A stretch of DNA of 64,000 nucleotides from Marinobacter denitrificans (GTDB lineage Bacteria > Pseudomonadota > Gammaproteobacteria > Pseudomonadales > Oleiphilaceae): positions 496,001-560,000 of the forward strand of contig NZ_VMHN01000002.1 in NCBI RefSeq assembly GCF_008795955.1, given 5' to 3'. Below the pieces are notes generated by a model. It was not told where the DNA came from. It was given only the letters and a program-made list of their open reading frames with translations, and ran no database searches. Made by a program: the position numbers and the translations under genes. This document shows, piece by piece, positions 1 to 9,785 of this stretch (position 1 is the stretch's first letter; the number at the start of each line of letters is the position of its first letter).

Positions 1-87
1 CGGATTACCGAGGAAGGTGTAGAGCTGAGTATGGACGGCCGCCGATTCCGCGTAGGTGTTGTCCGGGACTGGGTGAGCCCCAGGTAA
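1..87 (+). CDS. 3' end of an unidentified gene (partial)
   Basis: An open frame runs from the first base of the window to a TAA at 85-87 and encodes 28 residues, ending in VRDWVSPR. The stop overlaps the dinG ATG (TAATG), which suggests translational coupling and that this is the last part of a real upstream gene rather than a chance frame. Too little is visible to name a family; the fragment is basic and has no recognisable motif. Confidence 0.5.
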   Translation, partial: RITEEGVELSMDGRRFRVGVVRDWVSPR

Positions 88-2273
88 TGGCACTTTCCGA
101 GGACGTCAAACAGCAGATACAACAGACCTACCGTGATGTGCTGGCCGGCAAGGACATCCGCGCGCGTTACGGCCAGCGCCTGATGATTGCCGAGATCGCC
201 CGCTACATGGGGGATATCACCGAGAACGACGGCCAGCGTACTTCACCGGCGGGCGCCTGTGTGGTGGAAGCCGGGACGGGTACCGGCAAGACCCTGGCCT
301 ACCTGATTGCCGCCATTCCCGTGGCCCGAGCCTTGGGTAAAACCCTGGTGATCTCGACAGCAACTGTGGCGCTGCAGGACCAGATCGTGCACAAGGACCT
401 CCCAGACCTGAAGAAGCACAGCAAGCAGGACTTCACCTGGACCCTGGCCAAGGGCCGTGGCCGCTATCTGTGCATGTCCCGCCTGGAAGCGCGCCTTCAC
501 GACGAAGGCAACGGAGACAGCGATACCATGCCGCTGTTCCTGCTGGACGGCCCTGGCAAGGAAGAGCCCGGTACCCGGGCCTTCTTCGAGGACATGCTGG
601 CCAGCTACGGGTCCCGCAAATGGGACGGAGACCGCGACCATTGGCCGGACCAGATTCCCGACGATGTCTGGCGCCAGGTCACCACGGATCATCGGCAATG
701 CACCAACCGCCACTGCAGTTATTTCGACAGCTGCGCTTTTTTTGATGCCCGCAAGGATCTGGATGACGCCGATATCGTGGTGGCCAACCACGACCTGGTG
801 CTGGCAGACCTGGCGCTCGGCGGCGGCGCGATTCTTCCGGAGCCGGAAAACGCACTGTTTATTTTCGACGAAGCGCATCACCTGCCGGACAAGGCGCTGA
901 ACCACTTTGCAGCTTCGGTGCCCCTGAACTCCACCCGCCAATGGCTCAAACAGCTGGCCCAGGCGCTCGGCAAGATGCAGCCGTTCCTGACTCCTGGCAC
1001 TCAGGCCGCCAAAACCATCGACCGGATCAGCTCCGCCTCCCGGGACGTGGACCTCACCCTGACAAAAGTTTATGAGGAAGCAGAGCAGAACACCGGCTGG
1101 GAATTCAATGAAGAACGCCGGTCCGCCCAATGGCGCTATCCCGAGGGCGCGTTGCCCGAAGCAATGGCAGCACTGGCGGTTGAGGCCCGCATTGCCACTG
1201 CAACGCTCACGCGCCAGCTTGGGGTGATGGTGGAGGAGCTGCAGACGGCGTTCGACGAGCGCAAGGCAAGCGATGTAGACCGGGATACGGCGGAATCCTG
1301 GTACCCCGTGATTGGTTCGTTCCACAGCCGGGCAGAGGATCAGCTGCGGTTATGGGTGGCCTGGAGCGACAACCCGGGCCAGCCGGCGGAAGATCCGGAA
1401 GCCAGTGAAGAAGAGGCCTCAAAAAAGAAACGCTCCGGGCCGCCTGCTGCTCGCTGGGCAGTACGGCAACGCTGGGACCATGCTGAAGACATTACCCTCT
1501 ACAGCAGCCCTGTACTGGCGGACAACCTTTTGTATTCCCGGCTCTGGTCCCGCGCCTATGGCGCGGTTCTGACCAGTGCGACTCTCACCGCCCTGGGCCG
1601 GTTTGACCGCCTGAAGGCCCGCGCTGGCTTACCCGAAACCAGTCGTTTTGTGGTGGTCCCCAGCTCATTCCGCTACGGCGAGATGGCAACTGTGGAAGTG
1701 CCTGCCATGACCGCCATGCCGACGGACGACAGTTTTACCGATCAGGTAGTGTCGCGACTGCCGGACCTTTGGGCCGGTGAGAAGGCGACTCTGGTACTGT
1801 TTACGTCACGCAAACAGATGAAACTGGTGAGGGACGCACTGGCGCCGGAGTTTCCGGAGCTGATCACCACCCAGGATGATATGGCGAAAGGTGAAGTGCT
1901 ACGCCGCCACTGCAGCCGTGTGGATGAGGGGCTTCCCAGCGTCTTGTTTGGCGTTGCCAGCTTCGCGGAGGGTATCGACTTGCCTGGAAAGTACCTGAGC
2001 CATGTGGTGATCACGCGGCTGCCATTCTCGGTGCCGGATGACCCCATTGAGGCCAGCCTGGCGGAGTGGGTGACGCATCGGGGCGGCAATCCGTTTATGG
2101 AAATCACAGTGCCTGACGCTTCCATCAAATTAGTGCAGGCGGTAGGCCGCCTGTTGCGGACCGAATCCGACACGGGCCGGGTCACCATACTGGATCGCCG
2201 CATCATTGCGCGTCGGTATGGCCAGTTGCTGCTGGATGCACTGCCACCTTTCCGAAGGATCATCGAGCCATAA
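87..2273 (+). CDS. dinG: ATP-dependent DNA helicase DinG
   Basis: 728-residue superfamily 2 (XPD/Rad3-like) 5'-3' helicase that unwinds D-loops, R-loops and forked DNA in repair. Visible: Walker A EAGTGTGKT at about residues 61-70; four cysteines (129, 205, 210, 216) spaced as in the iron-sulfur domain of this family; a DEAH box (DEAHH, 261-265); and the C-terminal helicase motif QAVGRLLR. The length is close to that of E. coli DinG (716). The ATG overlaps the stop of the preceding gene. No LexA box was seen upstream, so SOS control would have to come from an upstream promoter outside the window. Confidence 0.95.
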   Translation: MALSEDVKQQIQQTYRDVLAGKDIRARYGQRLMIAEIARYMGDITENDGQRTSPAGACVVEAGTGTGKTLAYLIAAIPVARALGKTLVISTATVALQDQIVHKDLPDLKKHSKQDFTWTLAKGRGRYLCMSRLEARLHDEGNGDSDTMPLFLLDGPGKEEPGTRAFFEDMLASYGSRKWDGDRDHWPDQIPDDVWRQVTTDHRQCTNRHCSYFDSCAFFDARKDLDDADIVVANHDLVLADLALGGGAILPEPENALFIFDEAHHLPDKALNHFAASVPLNSTRQWLKQLAQALGKMQPFLTPGTQAAKTIDRISSASRDVDLTLTKVYEEAEQNTGWEFNEERRSAQWRYPEGALPEAMAALAVEARIATATLTRQLGVMVEELQTAFDERKASDVDRDTAESWYPVIGSFHSRAEDQLRLWVAWSDNPGQPAEDPEASEEEASKKKRSGPPAARWAVRQRWDHAEDITLYSSPVLADNLLYSRLWSRAYGAVLTSATLTALGRFDRLKARAGLPETSRFVVVPSSFRYGEMATVEVPAMTAMPTDDSFTDQVVSRLPDLWAGEKATLVLFTSRKQMKLVRDALAPEFPELITTQDDMAKGEVLRRHCSRVDEGLPSVLFGVASFAEGIDLPGKYLSHVVITRLPFSVPDDPIEASLAEWVTHRGGNPFMEITVPDASIKLVQAVGRLLRTESDTGRVTILDRRIIARRYGQLLLDALPPFRRIIEP

Positions 2274-2303
2274 AAAAAGAGCCGACCCATTTGGGTGGCT
2301 CTT
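2271..2303 (-). terminator. Rho-independent terminator for leftward transcripts
   Basis: A stem AAGAGCC-(G)ACCC pairs with GGGT-GGCTCTT (2277-2288 with 2293-2303). Read leftward, it is followed by a run of seven T (complement of the A-run 2272-2278). It therefore terminates transcription from the LuxR-type gene that ends at 2534 and lies right at the dinG stop codon. In the rightward direction there is only a hairpin, with no U-tract. The 230 bp between it and the LuxR gene hold no gene. Confidence 0.7.
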
Positions 2304-2533
2304 ATAGAGTGGGCTCTTAACGAACCCGGGCGTCGAAACAACGCGGAACAAGAAGTCTGAAGGCCTGAAGTTTCAGAATTCTTACCAAGGTTTCCCTCAG
2401 CGTTGGGAGAATAATAAGGGAGTAGGGGGCGTATCCGGATCGTCCAAAGGGCGTAGTGGGTCACTAAATATACGAAAAAATGTGACGCGCTTCACAGGTG
2501 TGGCCCGAAACGGGACCCATCAGAAAAGTCCCG

Positions 2534-5260
2534 CTACGCCAGCAACCGTAGTTCCCTGGCCCTGGCCAGGGCCTCGGTTCGCGATCCCACGGCCAGTTTG
2601 CCATAGAGATTACGGATATGGGCTTTCACCGTTGTTGGTGCTACGCCCATGCGGTCGGCGATGTCTTTATTGGCCAGCCCCTGGTTGATGAGTTCCAGAA
2701 CTTCCAGTTCCCTCTGGCTGAGAGGCTCGGCCAGCTCCTGGTTGCGGGAACCCTCAGGTGTTGTGCTTTCGCTTGTGGGCGCCTGGCGGGGTTCAGAGGT
2801 GCTTGTCTCCGCCTGCTCCCGTAACATGGTCAGCACGCGGGTGTTCCAGCGCCCCGGAGCCCTCAGTTGCGGTAGCTCCAGGCACAGCTTGCGGATGGTG
2901 GGGCTCTCCTCGGCAAGCAGGCGCATAAAGCCGGCATCGGCTGCCCGGTGCACTGCCTGGGCGAGCATCTGTTCCGCCTCCTGCGTCTTGCCTTCGGCAT
3001 AAAGCGCATCACTATATACCAGCTGAATCTCCACCAGGTGGCGGTAATGCTGGTCCTTTTCGGCGCTCAGGCGCAGGGGCGCAAGTGTCTGCATGGCAGC
3101 TGCCGGGTGACCCAGTGCTACCTGCACCCGGGCAATACTGATCTGGTTCTGTTCGCGATTCAGTGGGTTGGTAAAACGGTCACTGGTAACCTGTTGCACC
3201 CATTCATCCGCCTGGCCCAGGTGCCCCGTGGCCAGATAACAACGGGCAAGCATGGCCGAGCAGGCCGGCGGCTCGAACAGGATGTGATCACGCCTGCGCC
3301 GGGCAACGCTGGCGGCATCTTCCAGTGCTTCTATGGCGTCCTGGTACCGCCCTTCACTGAACGCCAGGTGACCGCGTACATACTGAATAATGACATGCTG
3401 CCCCGGCTCCGTTCCGTTGTTGACGTGGTCCAGCAGCGGCGCCAGATAAGAGGCCGCCAGTTGGGGTTCGTTGCGTTCGCGGTATATCTCGATCAGTGCG
3501 CTGTTTTGCCAGCAGGAAATCAGCATTGGCTGGCGCGGGTCGCTGTGGTGCTGGTCCACCCACTGCCGGACACGCGTGCAGGTATCCAGTGCTTCGTCGA
3601 TATCCCCCCGGTTGTACTGGATCCAGGCCAGGAGTCCGCCACTGGAAAGCACCGTGCTGGGCTTGCGTTCAAGCTCGCCGTAACGCACCGCAGACTTGAG
3701 CGCGTCTTCGGCGGCAGCCAGGTCGCCCTTGCCATAGTAGTCCAGCCCGACCCCGTAATAGGTTACTGATTTCAGAGGAATACGGGTGTGGTCGATATCC
3801 CGTAACACCTGTTGGGTGAGGTCGCTGGCACTTTTGTCATCGCTTTTGGAGCGGGCGAGGTAGGAGCGGATCAGTGAAATCTCGCTCTGCAGGCCGAGGG
3901 CACCCTCGGCATCCGGGTGGGAGTCTGCCACCTGCTTGTCCAGCATGTCCTCCAGGTCGCCCAGCAGAGGGTCGAGTACATCCACGCGGTTGGCGAAGAA
4001 CAGGGCCCACACCCGTAGCATCAGCAGCTGTGGGCTTTCCTGCAGGCTATGGGGGGGAAGAGAATCGAGCCAGCTGAGTACAGGCAGGTGAAATCCGCCA
4101 TGGATAAGGTTGTTACCGTGTTCGGCCAGCACCCGCGCGAGCCAGGGCCAGTCCTGGTGTTGGACGATCTGGGAGATCCCTTCCTGAACGTGGCCATGGG
4201 TCAGTAACCAGTTGACCGCTCTCTGCCAGTGTTTTTCAGTGTCTTCCGGTTTGAGATGCCTGGCCCGTTGCAAAAGCGCGTCACGGAACAGATCGTGATA
4301 ACGGAACCATTCGTTACGGGTATCCAGAGGAATCAGGAAAAGGTTTTCGCGCAACAACTGCTCCAGCAACACCTGGCTGTTGGTGGTACCCCGTACCTCA
4401 TCGCAGAGGGAGGCGCATAGTCGGGGGCAGCAGGCGGTGTCCAGCAGGAAATCCCGCACCGGTGCCGGCTGCTGTTCCAGAACTTCCGTGAGCACATAGT
4501 CGCTGATTTTCCGTTCATCCAGATCGACTCGCGGCTGGCCGCTCTCGGCACTTTGCTCATCGATACTGCCACCGGAAAGTGCCGACAGTTGCATTGCCGC
4601 TACCCAACCTTCGGTTTTGCGACAGATCCTGCGAACCTCCTGCTCAGAAAGCTCCAGCCCCATGGTGTCGTGAAAGAAACGCTGGCACTCCTCTTCGGAA
4701 AACGCCAGCAGGCCAGGGTGGACATCCTCGACCCAGCGGCGCACCCGCCAGCGCGAAAGCGGCAATGCAGGTTCGGTACGGGAGGCCAGAGTAACCAGGA
4801 TATCGGGCGGCAGGTAGTCAATGAAATAGGACACCTGCCGTTGCAGTTGCGGATCACGGATGAAGTGGTAGTCGTCGAGGATGAGCGACCAGGGCGTGCC
4901 GTCTGCGGCAAGTACGTTGATCAGCGCGGTGATGGGGCCTTCCAGCTCCTGCTGGCTGCAATGGCTCAGCTGTTGCCGGCATTCTTCGAGGCCTGCAAGA
5001 CCATTGTGTTCAAACGCCCCGACCACGTACTGCCAGAACCGTCGGGGTTCATCATCGTGTTCATCAAGGGATAGCCAGGCGACGGTGGAAGGGGATTGAG
5101 CACACCACTGGCTCACCAGTGTGGTCTTGCCAAAGCCGGCCGGGGCTACCACCAGATTCAGCCGCTTTGCGCCATCCGGTTGCAGTAGCGCACTAAGGCG
5201 CTCACGCTTTACCGAGCGGGGGTCCGCGGTGGGTCTGAGAAACTTGGTGGTTAACAGCAT
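2534..5260 (-). CDS. MalT-like (LAL family) LuxR-type transcriptional regulator
   Basis: 908-residue ATP-dependent regulator of the size and architecture of MalT/AlkS. It has an N-terminal STAND-type NTPase with Walker A APAGFGKTT (residues 39-47) and Walker B LILDDYH (127-132), a long helical (TPR-like) middle part, and a C-terminal LuxR helix-turn-helix from about residue 843 (LSQRELEVLELI, then TTVKAHIRNLYGKL). Family members activate transcription after binding an inducer and ATP; the inducer here is unknown. The gene is divergent from cysB. A 263-bp palindromic element begins only 28 bp upstream of the ATG, so its promoter lies within or beyond that element. LuxR-type regulators also lie near pabB in Pseudomonas. 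Confidence 0.85.
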   Translation of the reverse strand: MLLTTKFLRPTADPRSVKRERLSALLQPDGAKRLNLVVAPAGFGKTTLVSQWCAQSPSTVAWLSLDEHDDEPRRFWQYVVGAFEHNGLAGLEECRQQLSHCSQQELEGPITALINVLAADGTPWSLILDDYHFIRDPQLQRQVSYFIDYLPPDILVTLASRTEPALPLSRWRVRRWVEDVHPGLLAFSEEECQRFFHDTMGLELSEQEVRRICRKTEGWVAAMQLSALSGGSIDEQSAESGQPRVDLDERKISDYVLTEVLEQQPAPVRDFLLDTACCPRLCASLCDEVRGTTNSQVLLEQLLRENLFLIPLDTRNEWFRYHDLFRDALLQRARHLKPEDTEKHWQRAVNWLLTHGHVQEGISQIVQHQDWPWLARVLAEHGNNLIHGGFHLPVLSWLDSLPPHSLQESPQLLMLRVWALFFANRVDVLDPLLGDLEDMLDKQVADSHPDAEGALGLQSEISLIRSYLARSKSDDKSASDLTQQVLRDIDHTRIPLKSVTYYGVGLDYYGKGDLAAAEDALKSAVRYGELERKPSTVLSSGGLLAWIQYNRGDIDEALDTCTRVRQWVDQHHSDPRQPMLISCWQNSALIEIYRERNEPQLAASYLAPLLDHVNNGTEPGQHVIIQYVRGHLAFSEGRYQDAIEALEDAASVARRRRDHILFEPPACSAMLARCYLATGHLGQADEWVQQVTSDRFTNPLNREQNQISIARVQVALGHPAAAMQTLAPLRLSAEKDQHYRHLVEIQLVYSDALYAEGKTQEAEQMLAQAVHRAADAGFMRLLAEESPTIRKLCLELPQLRAPGRWNTRVLTMLREQAETSTSEPRQAPTSESTTPEGSRNQELAEPLSQRELEVLELINQGLANKDIADRMGVAPTTVKAHIRNLYGKLAVGSRTEALARARELRLLA

Positions 5261-5287
5261 TGTTGCCCTGAATGCCGGTGAATGGTT

Positions 5288-5550
5288 GTGTCCCGTCTGG
5301 TTAATTCGTTGACCTACTGCGTGACGCTGCGGCCTCTGGCCAAGGCGCCAGTCCGAAGGTGTGGTGGTTCCACATCAAGGGCTGGCAACACCGGCCAGAG
5401 GCCGCAGCGTCTCGCCCTTCGGGAGCCACTGAGGGCCGTGATAGCCGCGTTGCGCTGGCTCGATTTGGAGCCACCAAACCTTCACCATCGCGCCTAGCTC
5501 TCAAGACCCTCAGTGGCTCAGTAGGTCAACGAATTAACCAGACGGGACAC
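5288..5550. repeat. Nested palindromic element with perfect 32-bp inverted ends
   Basis: Outer arms 5288-5319 and 5519-5550 are perfect 32-bp inverted repeats. Inside are two further inverted pairs. 5323-5341 pairs with 5393-5411 (19 bp, perfect). 5423-5435 pairs with 5507-5519 (13 bp, perfect, sharing one base with the right outer arm). 5355-5367 also matches 5471-5483 inverted with one mismatch. The whole would fold as two hairpins on a long stem. No transposase is present; a 37-codon ATG frame on the minus strand (5375-5488) is the only notable open frame. It looks like a MITE-type or intergenic repeat inserted in the luxR-cysB promoter region. Confidence 0.8.
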
Positions 5551-5562
5551 CAGATAACGGAT

Positions 5563-5578
5563 TGTGTGCTTTGTCACA
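5563..5578. promoter_or_regulatory. Possible CRP/Vfr-like dyad upstream of cysB
   Basis: TGTGT-GCTTTG-TCACA differs from the CRP/Vfr consensus (TGTGA-N6-TCACA) at one position. It sits inside a longer dyad, ATTGTG-N8-CACAAT (5561-5580), just right of the palindromic element and about 200 bp before cysB. It could serve cysB or the divergent LuxR-type gene. This is motif matching only. Confidence 0.3.
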
Positions 5579-5775
5579 ATTAAGTCAAGGGCCGCAAAGC
5601 CAAATGCCCGCGTCACCATGCTGCGTTCTCGTTTTTTTGGTCTAAACTGAGGTGGAAAGGATTCTCTATGCTCAATAAGAATGAAAAATCACTTCTTTAT
5701 GCGTATTCTTCTACAATAACACCAGCATATAAATGCCCGGAGTCAATCCGGGCCCTATGGGGAGCGACAGGGTAG

Positions 5776-6753
<978 letters not shown>

Positions 6754-6760
6754 CCGGCTG

Positions 6761-6784
6761 TCGCCCGGGCCTATGCCCGGGCGA
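6761..6784. terminator. Shared hairpin between cysB and cysH
   Basis: TCGCCCGGGC (6761-6770) pairs perfectly with GCCCGGGCGA (6775-6784) around a 4-base loop. It lies between the convergent cysB and cysH genes and covers the cysH stop codon (6771-6773, in the loop). There is no U-tract on either side, so it may protect mRNA ends or act as a weak bidirectional terminator. Confidence 0.5.
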
Positions 6785-7493
6785 TCAGATTTCCGGAATG
6801 CAGGCCACATTCTTTCTTCGTGGCTTCTTCCCACCACCAGCGGCCCTCCCGTTCATGCTGCCCCGGCAGGATGGCACGGGTACAAGGCTCGCAGCCAATA
6901 CTGACAAAGCCTTTTTCATGCAGTTTGTTGTAGGGCGCCTCCGTCATACGGATATAGTCCCACACTTCCTTTGAACTCCAGTTCGCCAGCGGATTGAATT
7001 TGACCAGCTTTTTGTCTTCTGTCGAGAAGGCGTCATCAATCTGCACAGTCGGCACGTCGTTGCGCGTACCCGGGCTCTGATCCTTGCGCTGACCGGTGAT
7101 CCAGGCGTCCACCGTCGCCAGTTTTTTTCGCAGCGGGTTTACCTTGCGGATACCACAGCACTCAGAATGACCGTCCTCATAAAAGCTGAACATGCCCTTG
7201 CGGGTAACCAGATCCTGCACTTCGGCGGCATCGGGGAACATCACTTCAATCTTGATCCCGTAATGCTCTCGAACCCTGTCGATAAATTCGTAGGTTTCCG
7301 GGTGAAGGCGTCCGGTATCCAGGGTGAATACCTGAAGGTTGTCGGTCAGTTTGTGGGCAAGTTCTATCAGCGCAACGTCTTCAGCACCACTGAAAGAAAT
7401 GGCGATATTGTCGTACTTCGCCAGTGCAGCCTTGAGGATGGCCCTTGGGCTCTGGCCCTCGAGCTCGTTCTGTAGCTGTGAAATATCCGTCAT
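6771..7493 (-). CDS. cysH: Adenylyl-sulfate (APS) reductase, thioredoxin-dependent
   Basis: 240 residues from the chosen start. It reduces activated sulfate to sulfite using thioredoxin. The [12 protein letters not shown] and [11 protein letters not shown] segments bind the nucleotide. Cysteine pairs Cys112-Cys113 (ECCGIRK) and Cys201/Cys204 (GCEPCTR) are the 4Fe-4S ligands that mark APS reductases, not the iron-free PAPS reductases; the C-terminal ECGLH holds the catalytic cysteine (229). ATG at 7493 is preferred because AGGTG lies nine bases upstream; ATG 7502 and GTG 7505 are possible but sit too close to it. Probably under CysB control. Confidence 0.92.
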   Translation of the reverse strand: MTDISQLQNELEGQSPRAILKAALAKYDNIAISFSGAEDVALIELAHKLTDNLQVFTLDTGRLHPETYEFIDRVREHYGIKIEVMFPDAAEVQDLVTRKGMFSFYEDGHSECCGIRKVNPLRKKLATVDAWITGQRKDQSPGTRNDVPTVQIDDAFSTEDKKLVKFNPLANWSSKEVWDYIRMTEAPYNKLHEKGFVSIGCEPCTRAILPGQHEREGRWWWEEATKKECGLHSGNLIARA

Positions 7494-7696
7494 TGAACGC
7501 ATCACCTGGGGTGTAAATGTGTGATAAATCTACCATTAACACGCGTCAGTCTGAAGGAATGCCGGTCTATATCGTTATAGCCGGAAAGATCCACGATGCA
7601 TTCCGCGCGGGTTTTTCTTATCATACCGCCTGATTCCAATCCCCGGCGGTTACCGACACGCCGGGTTGACCCGCGCTTAATTATCAGGAGACCAAT

Positions 7697-8308
7697 GTGG
7701 AACTCGCGTGCCTTGACCTTGAAGGAGTACTGATCCCGGAAATCTGGATCGCGTTTGCGGAAAAAACCGGCATTGAGGAGCTCAAGGCGACAACCCGCGA
7801 CATTCCCGACTACGACGTGCTGATGACGCAGCGCCTGAAGTTGCTGGACCAGCACGGTTATGGTCTGCCTCAGATCCAGGAAGTGATTGGTGAGCTGGAC
7901 CCGCTGCCTGGTGCGAGCGAGTTTCTGGACTGGCTTCGCGAACGTTTCCAGGTGGTGATTCTGTCAGACACGTTCTACGAGTTTGCCATGCCACTGATGG
8001 CCAAGCTGGGTTATCCGGCGCTACTGTGCCACAAGCTGGAAGTGAATGACGAGGGCAGGATTACCGATTACCTGTTGCGCCAGCGGGACCCCAAGCGCCA
8101 GTCCGTGCGTGCATTCCAGTTGCTTAACTACCGGGTGATTGCAGCCGGTGATTCCTACAACGACACCACCATGCTGGGTCAGGCGGAAGCGGGCATCCTT
8201 TTCCATGCGCCCCAGAACGTGATCGAGGAATTTCCGCAGTTCCCGGCGGTGCATACCTTTGACGAGCTGAAAGCGGAGTTCCTCAAGGCCAGCGCCATTC
8301 ACAACTGA
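7697..8308 (+). CDS. thrH: Bifunctional phosphoserine phosphatase / homoserine phosphotransferase ThrH
   Basis: 203-residue HAD-superfamily enzyme. The catalytic motif near the N-terminus is CLDLEGVLIPE (Asp7 nucleophile), the middle has VVILSDTFYEF, and the metal-binding motif is AGDSYND. Length and sequence style match Pseudomonas ThrH, which dephosphorylates phosphoserine and can transfer the phosphate to homoserine. Translation starts at GTG 7697, with CAGGAG seven bases upstream. It is divergent from cysH and convergent with pabB, as in Pseudomonas. Most of 7494-7696 is a plain divergent promoter region in which I see no clear motif. Confidence 0.9.
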   Translation: MELACLDLEGVLIPEIWIAFAEKTGIEELKATTRDIPDYDVLMTQRLKLLDQHGYGLPQIQEVIGELDPLPGASEFLDWLRERFQVVILSDTFYEFAMPLMAKLGYPALLCHKLEVNDEGRITDYLLRQRDPKRQSVRAFQLLNYRVIAAGDSYNDTTMLGQAEAGILFHAPQNVIEEFPQFPAVHTFDELKAEFLKASAIHN

Positions 8309-8318
8309 TTTGCTCGAG

Positions 8319-8349
8319 GAAACCGGGGTGGGCAAGCCGTCCCGGTTTC
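8319..8349. terminator. Hairpin between thrH and pabB
   Basis: GAAACCGGG (8319-8327) and CCCGGTTTC (8341-8349) form a perfect 9-bp stem with a 13-base loop between the convergent genes thrH and pabB. It lacks a U-run, so termination strength is uncertain. Confidence 0.5.
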
Positions 8350-8352
8350 GGA

Positions 8353-9657
8353 TTACAAGGCTTCCAGCACTTTCATCAGCTTCTGGACCTTGTCCACGGA
8401 TTCCCGGTACTCATCGTCCGGATCTGAATCTGCCACAATGCCACACCCCGCCCAGCAGTGAACCTCTCCCTCGGAATCCGTCATCAGGGTTCGAATGGCG
8501 ATATTGCTCTCCAGAGTGTTGGAAAAATCCCAGCGGAAGACCGAGCCGCAATAAGGGCCCCGACTGTGTGCCTCGAGATCGTCGATGATCTCCATCGCTC
8601 TGCGTTTTGGAGCGCCAGTGATTGAGCCTCCCGGAAAGGCAGAGAGAAAGGCGCGAAACGGGGTGATATCCGGACGTAATTTCCCTTCAACCGTACTGAC
8701 CAGTTGATGTACATTCTCGTAGCTTTCAATGCTGAATAACCGGGGCACCGAGACGGAAAACGGTTCACAGAACCGGGACAGGTCGTTGCGTATCAGATCT
8801 ACGATCATCAGGTTCTCTGCACGGTCTTTCTCCGCGGCTGCCAGGGAGCGGGCAATCTTCTGGTCGTTCTCTTCACAGAGCAGGTCCCTGGGGCGGGTGC
8901 CCTTGATGGGCTTGCTGATCACCTTTCGGCCCCGTTCGATACTGAGGAACAGTTCCGGCGAAATGCTGAGGACCTGATAGGTACCGGCATTGACATAAGC
9001 GGCATGGGGAACAGGAACCGCCTTGCATAGCGCGTGGAAGGCGGAGTAGGGAGCGCCCCGGTAACCACCGGTGTACTTGTTGGACAGGTTGACCTGGTAA
9101 CAGTCCCCGGCGTGGATGTAGCGCAGCACTTCGGTTACGCCGTGGCAGTAGTGCTCGGAGGGTTTGGCCGCGGCAAAATCCCGGGTTATTACGAATGGGG
9201 CGGGATTATCAGTGGTGAATCTGAAAAGGCTGAGCACTCGTTCCCTTGTTTCGCTGTCGCAATCAGGATGGAAATCGAGCCTGGGAGGTTGCTTGCCAGA
9301 GGTATCAAGGATGAGGTGCCAAAGGTAGAGGCCAATGTAGCCGTAGTCCCCGGCGTCGGTAGCGGCACGGCCGGAAAAACCGGGCACAGTGAGGTTGCCG
9401 GCCTCGTAAAACAACGTGCCCATGACGCCGCCGGCTGGGGCCTGAGCGTCATCTGTTGAAAATTCCGCCCAGACGGTTTCAATGCGATCGGTCAGCTCCG
9501 AAAACGCCGATGGCTCCCGGGGAACCGGCCAGTATTCCAAGGGAAGCGCTGTTACGACCCGCCGCTGCCTGCCGGCATCCGTGTAATCGATAAACCCATG
9601 ATGACCGGTTAGCTGTGAAATGAGGCGTTGAGCCTCTTCCGCATTTAATGTTTTCAC
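8353..9657 (-). CDS. pabB: Aminodeoxychorismate synthase component I (PabB)
   Basis: 434 residues of the chorismate-utilising enzyme family. It joins chorismate and ammonia (from PabA) to give aminodeoxychorismate for folate synthesis. PIKGTRPR, with the family lysine that distinguishes PabB from TrpE/MenF-type enzymes, is visible, as is FPGGSITGAPK near the C-terminus. The start is GTG at 9657; an in-frame stop lies four codons further upstream, so the N-terminus is fixed within a few residues. It converges with thrH and is divergent from the secreted-protein gene at 9786. Confidence 0.93.
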   Translation of the reverse strand: MKTLNAEEAQRLISQLTGHHGFIDYTDAGRQRRVVTALPLEYWPVPREPSAFSELTDRIETVWAEFSTDDAQAPAGGVMGTLFYEAGNLTVPGFSGRAATDAGDYGYIGLYLWHLILDTSGKQPPRLDFHPDCDSETRERVLSLFRFTTDNPAPFVITRDFAAAKPSEHYCHGVTEVLRYIHAGDCYQVNLSNKYTGGYRGAPYSAFHALCKAVPVPHAAYVNAGTYQVLSISPELFLSIERGRKVISKPIKGTRPRDLLCEENDQKIARSLAAAEKDRAENLMIVDLIRNDLSRFCEPFSVSVPRLFSIESYENVHQLVSTVEGKLRPDITPFRAFLSAFPGGSITGAPKRRAMEIIDDLEAHSRGPYCGSVFRWDFSNTLESNIAIRTLMTDSEGEVHCWAGCGIVADSDPDDEYRESVDKVQKLMKVLEAL

Positions 9658-9785
9658 GATGTTACATACTTAACAAAATCTTGCATGGGTTCACGGTAGC
9701 CTGTGCGGCAAGTCACCGCGTTTGGGCCTGGAAAGGCCGCTGAGCCGGTGCATTCTAAACAATAAACCTGAGGGCAGTAACCAGT

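Noticed and set aside
243..1325. 360-codon minus-strand frame opposite dinG
   Set aside because: A GC-rich shadow frame: dinG has all motifs of its family in the plus strand and no promoter or domain is seen for the reverse frame.
5375..5488. 37-codon ATG frame on the minus strand within the nested palindrome
   Set aside because: It spans two inverted-repeat arms, has no ribosome site and no recognisable product; it may be a transposon remnant but cannot be supported as a gene.
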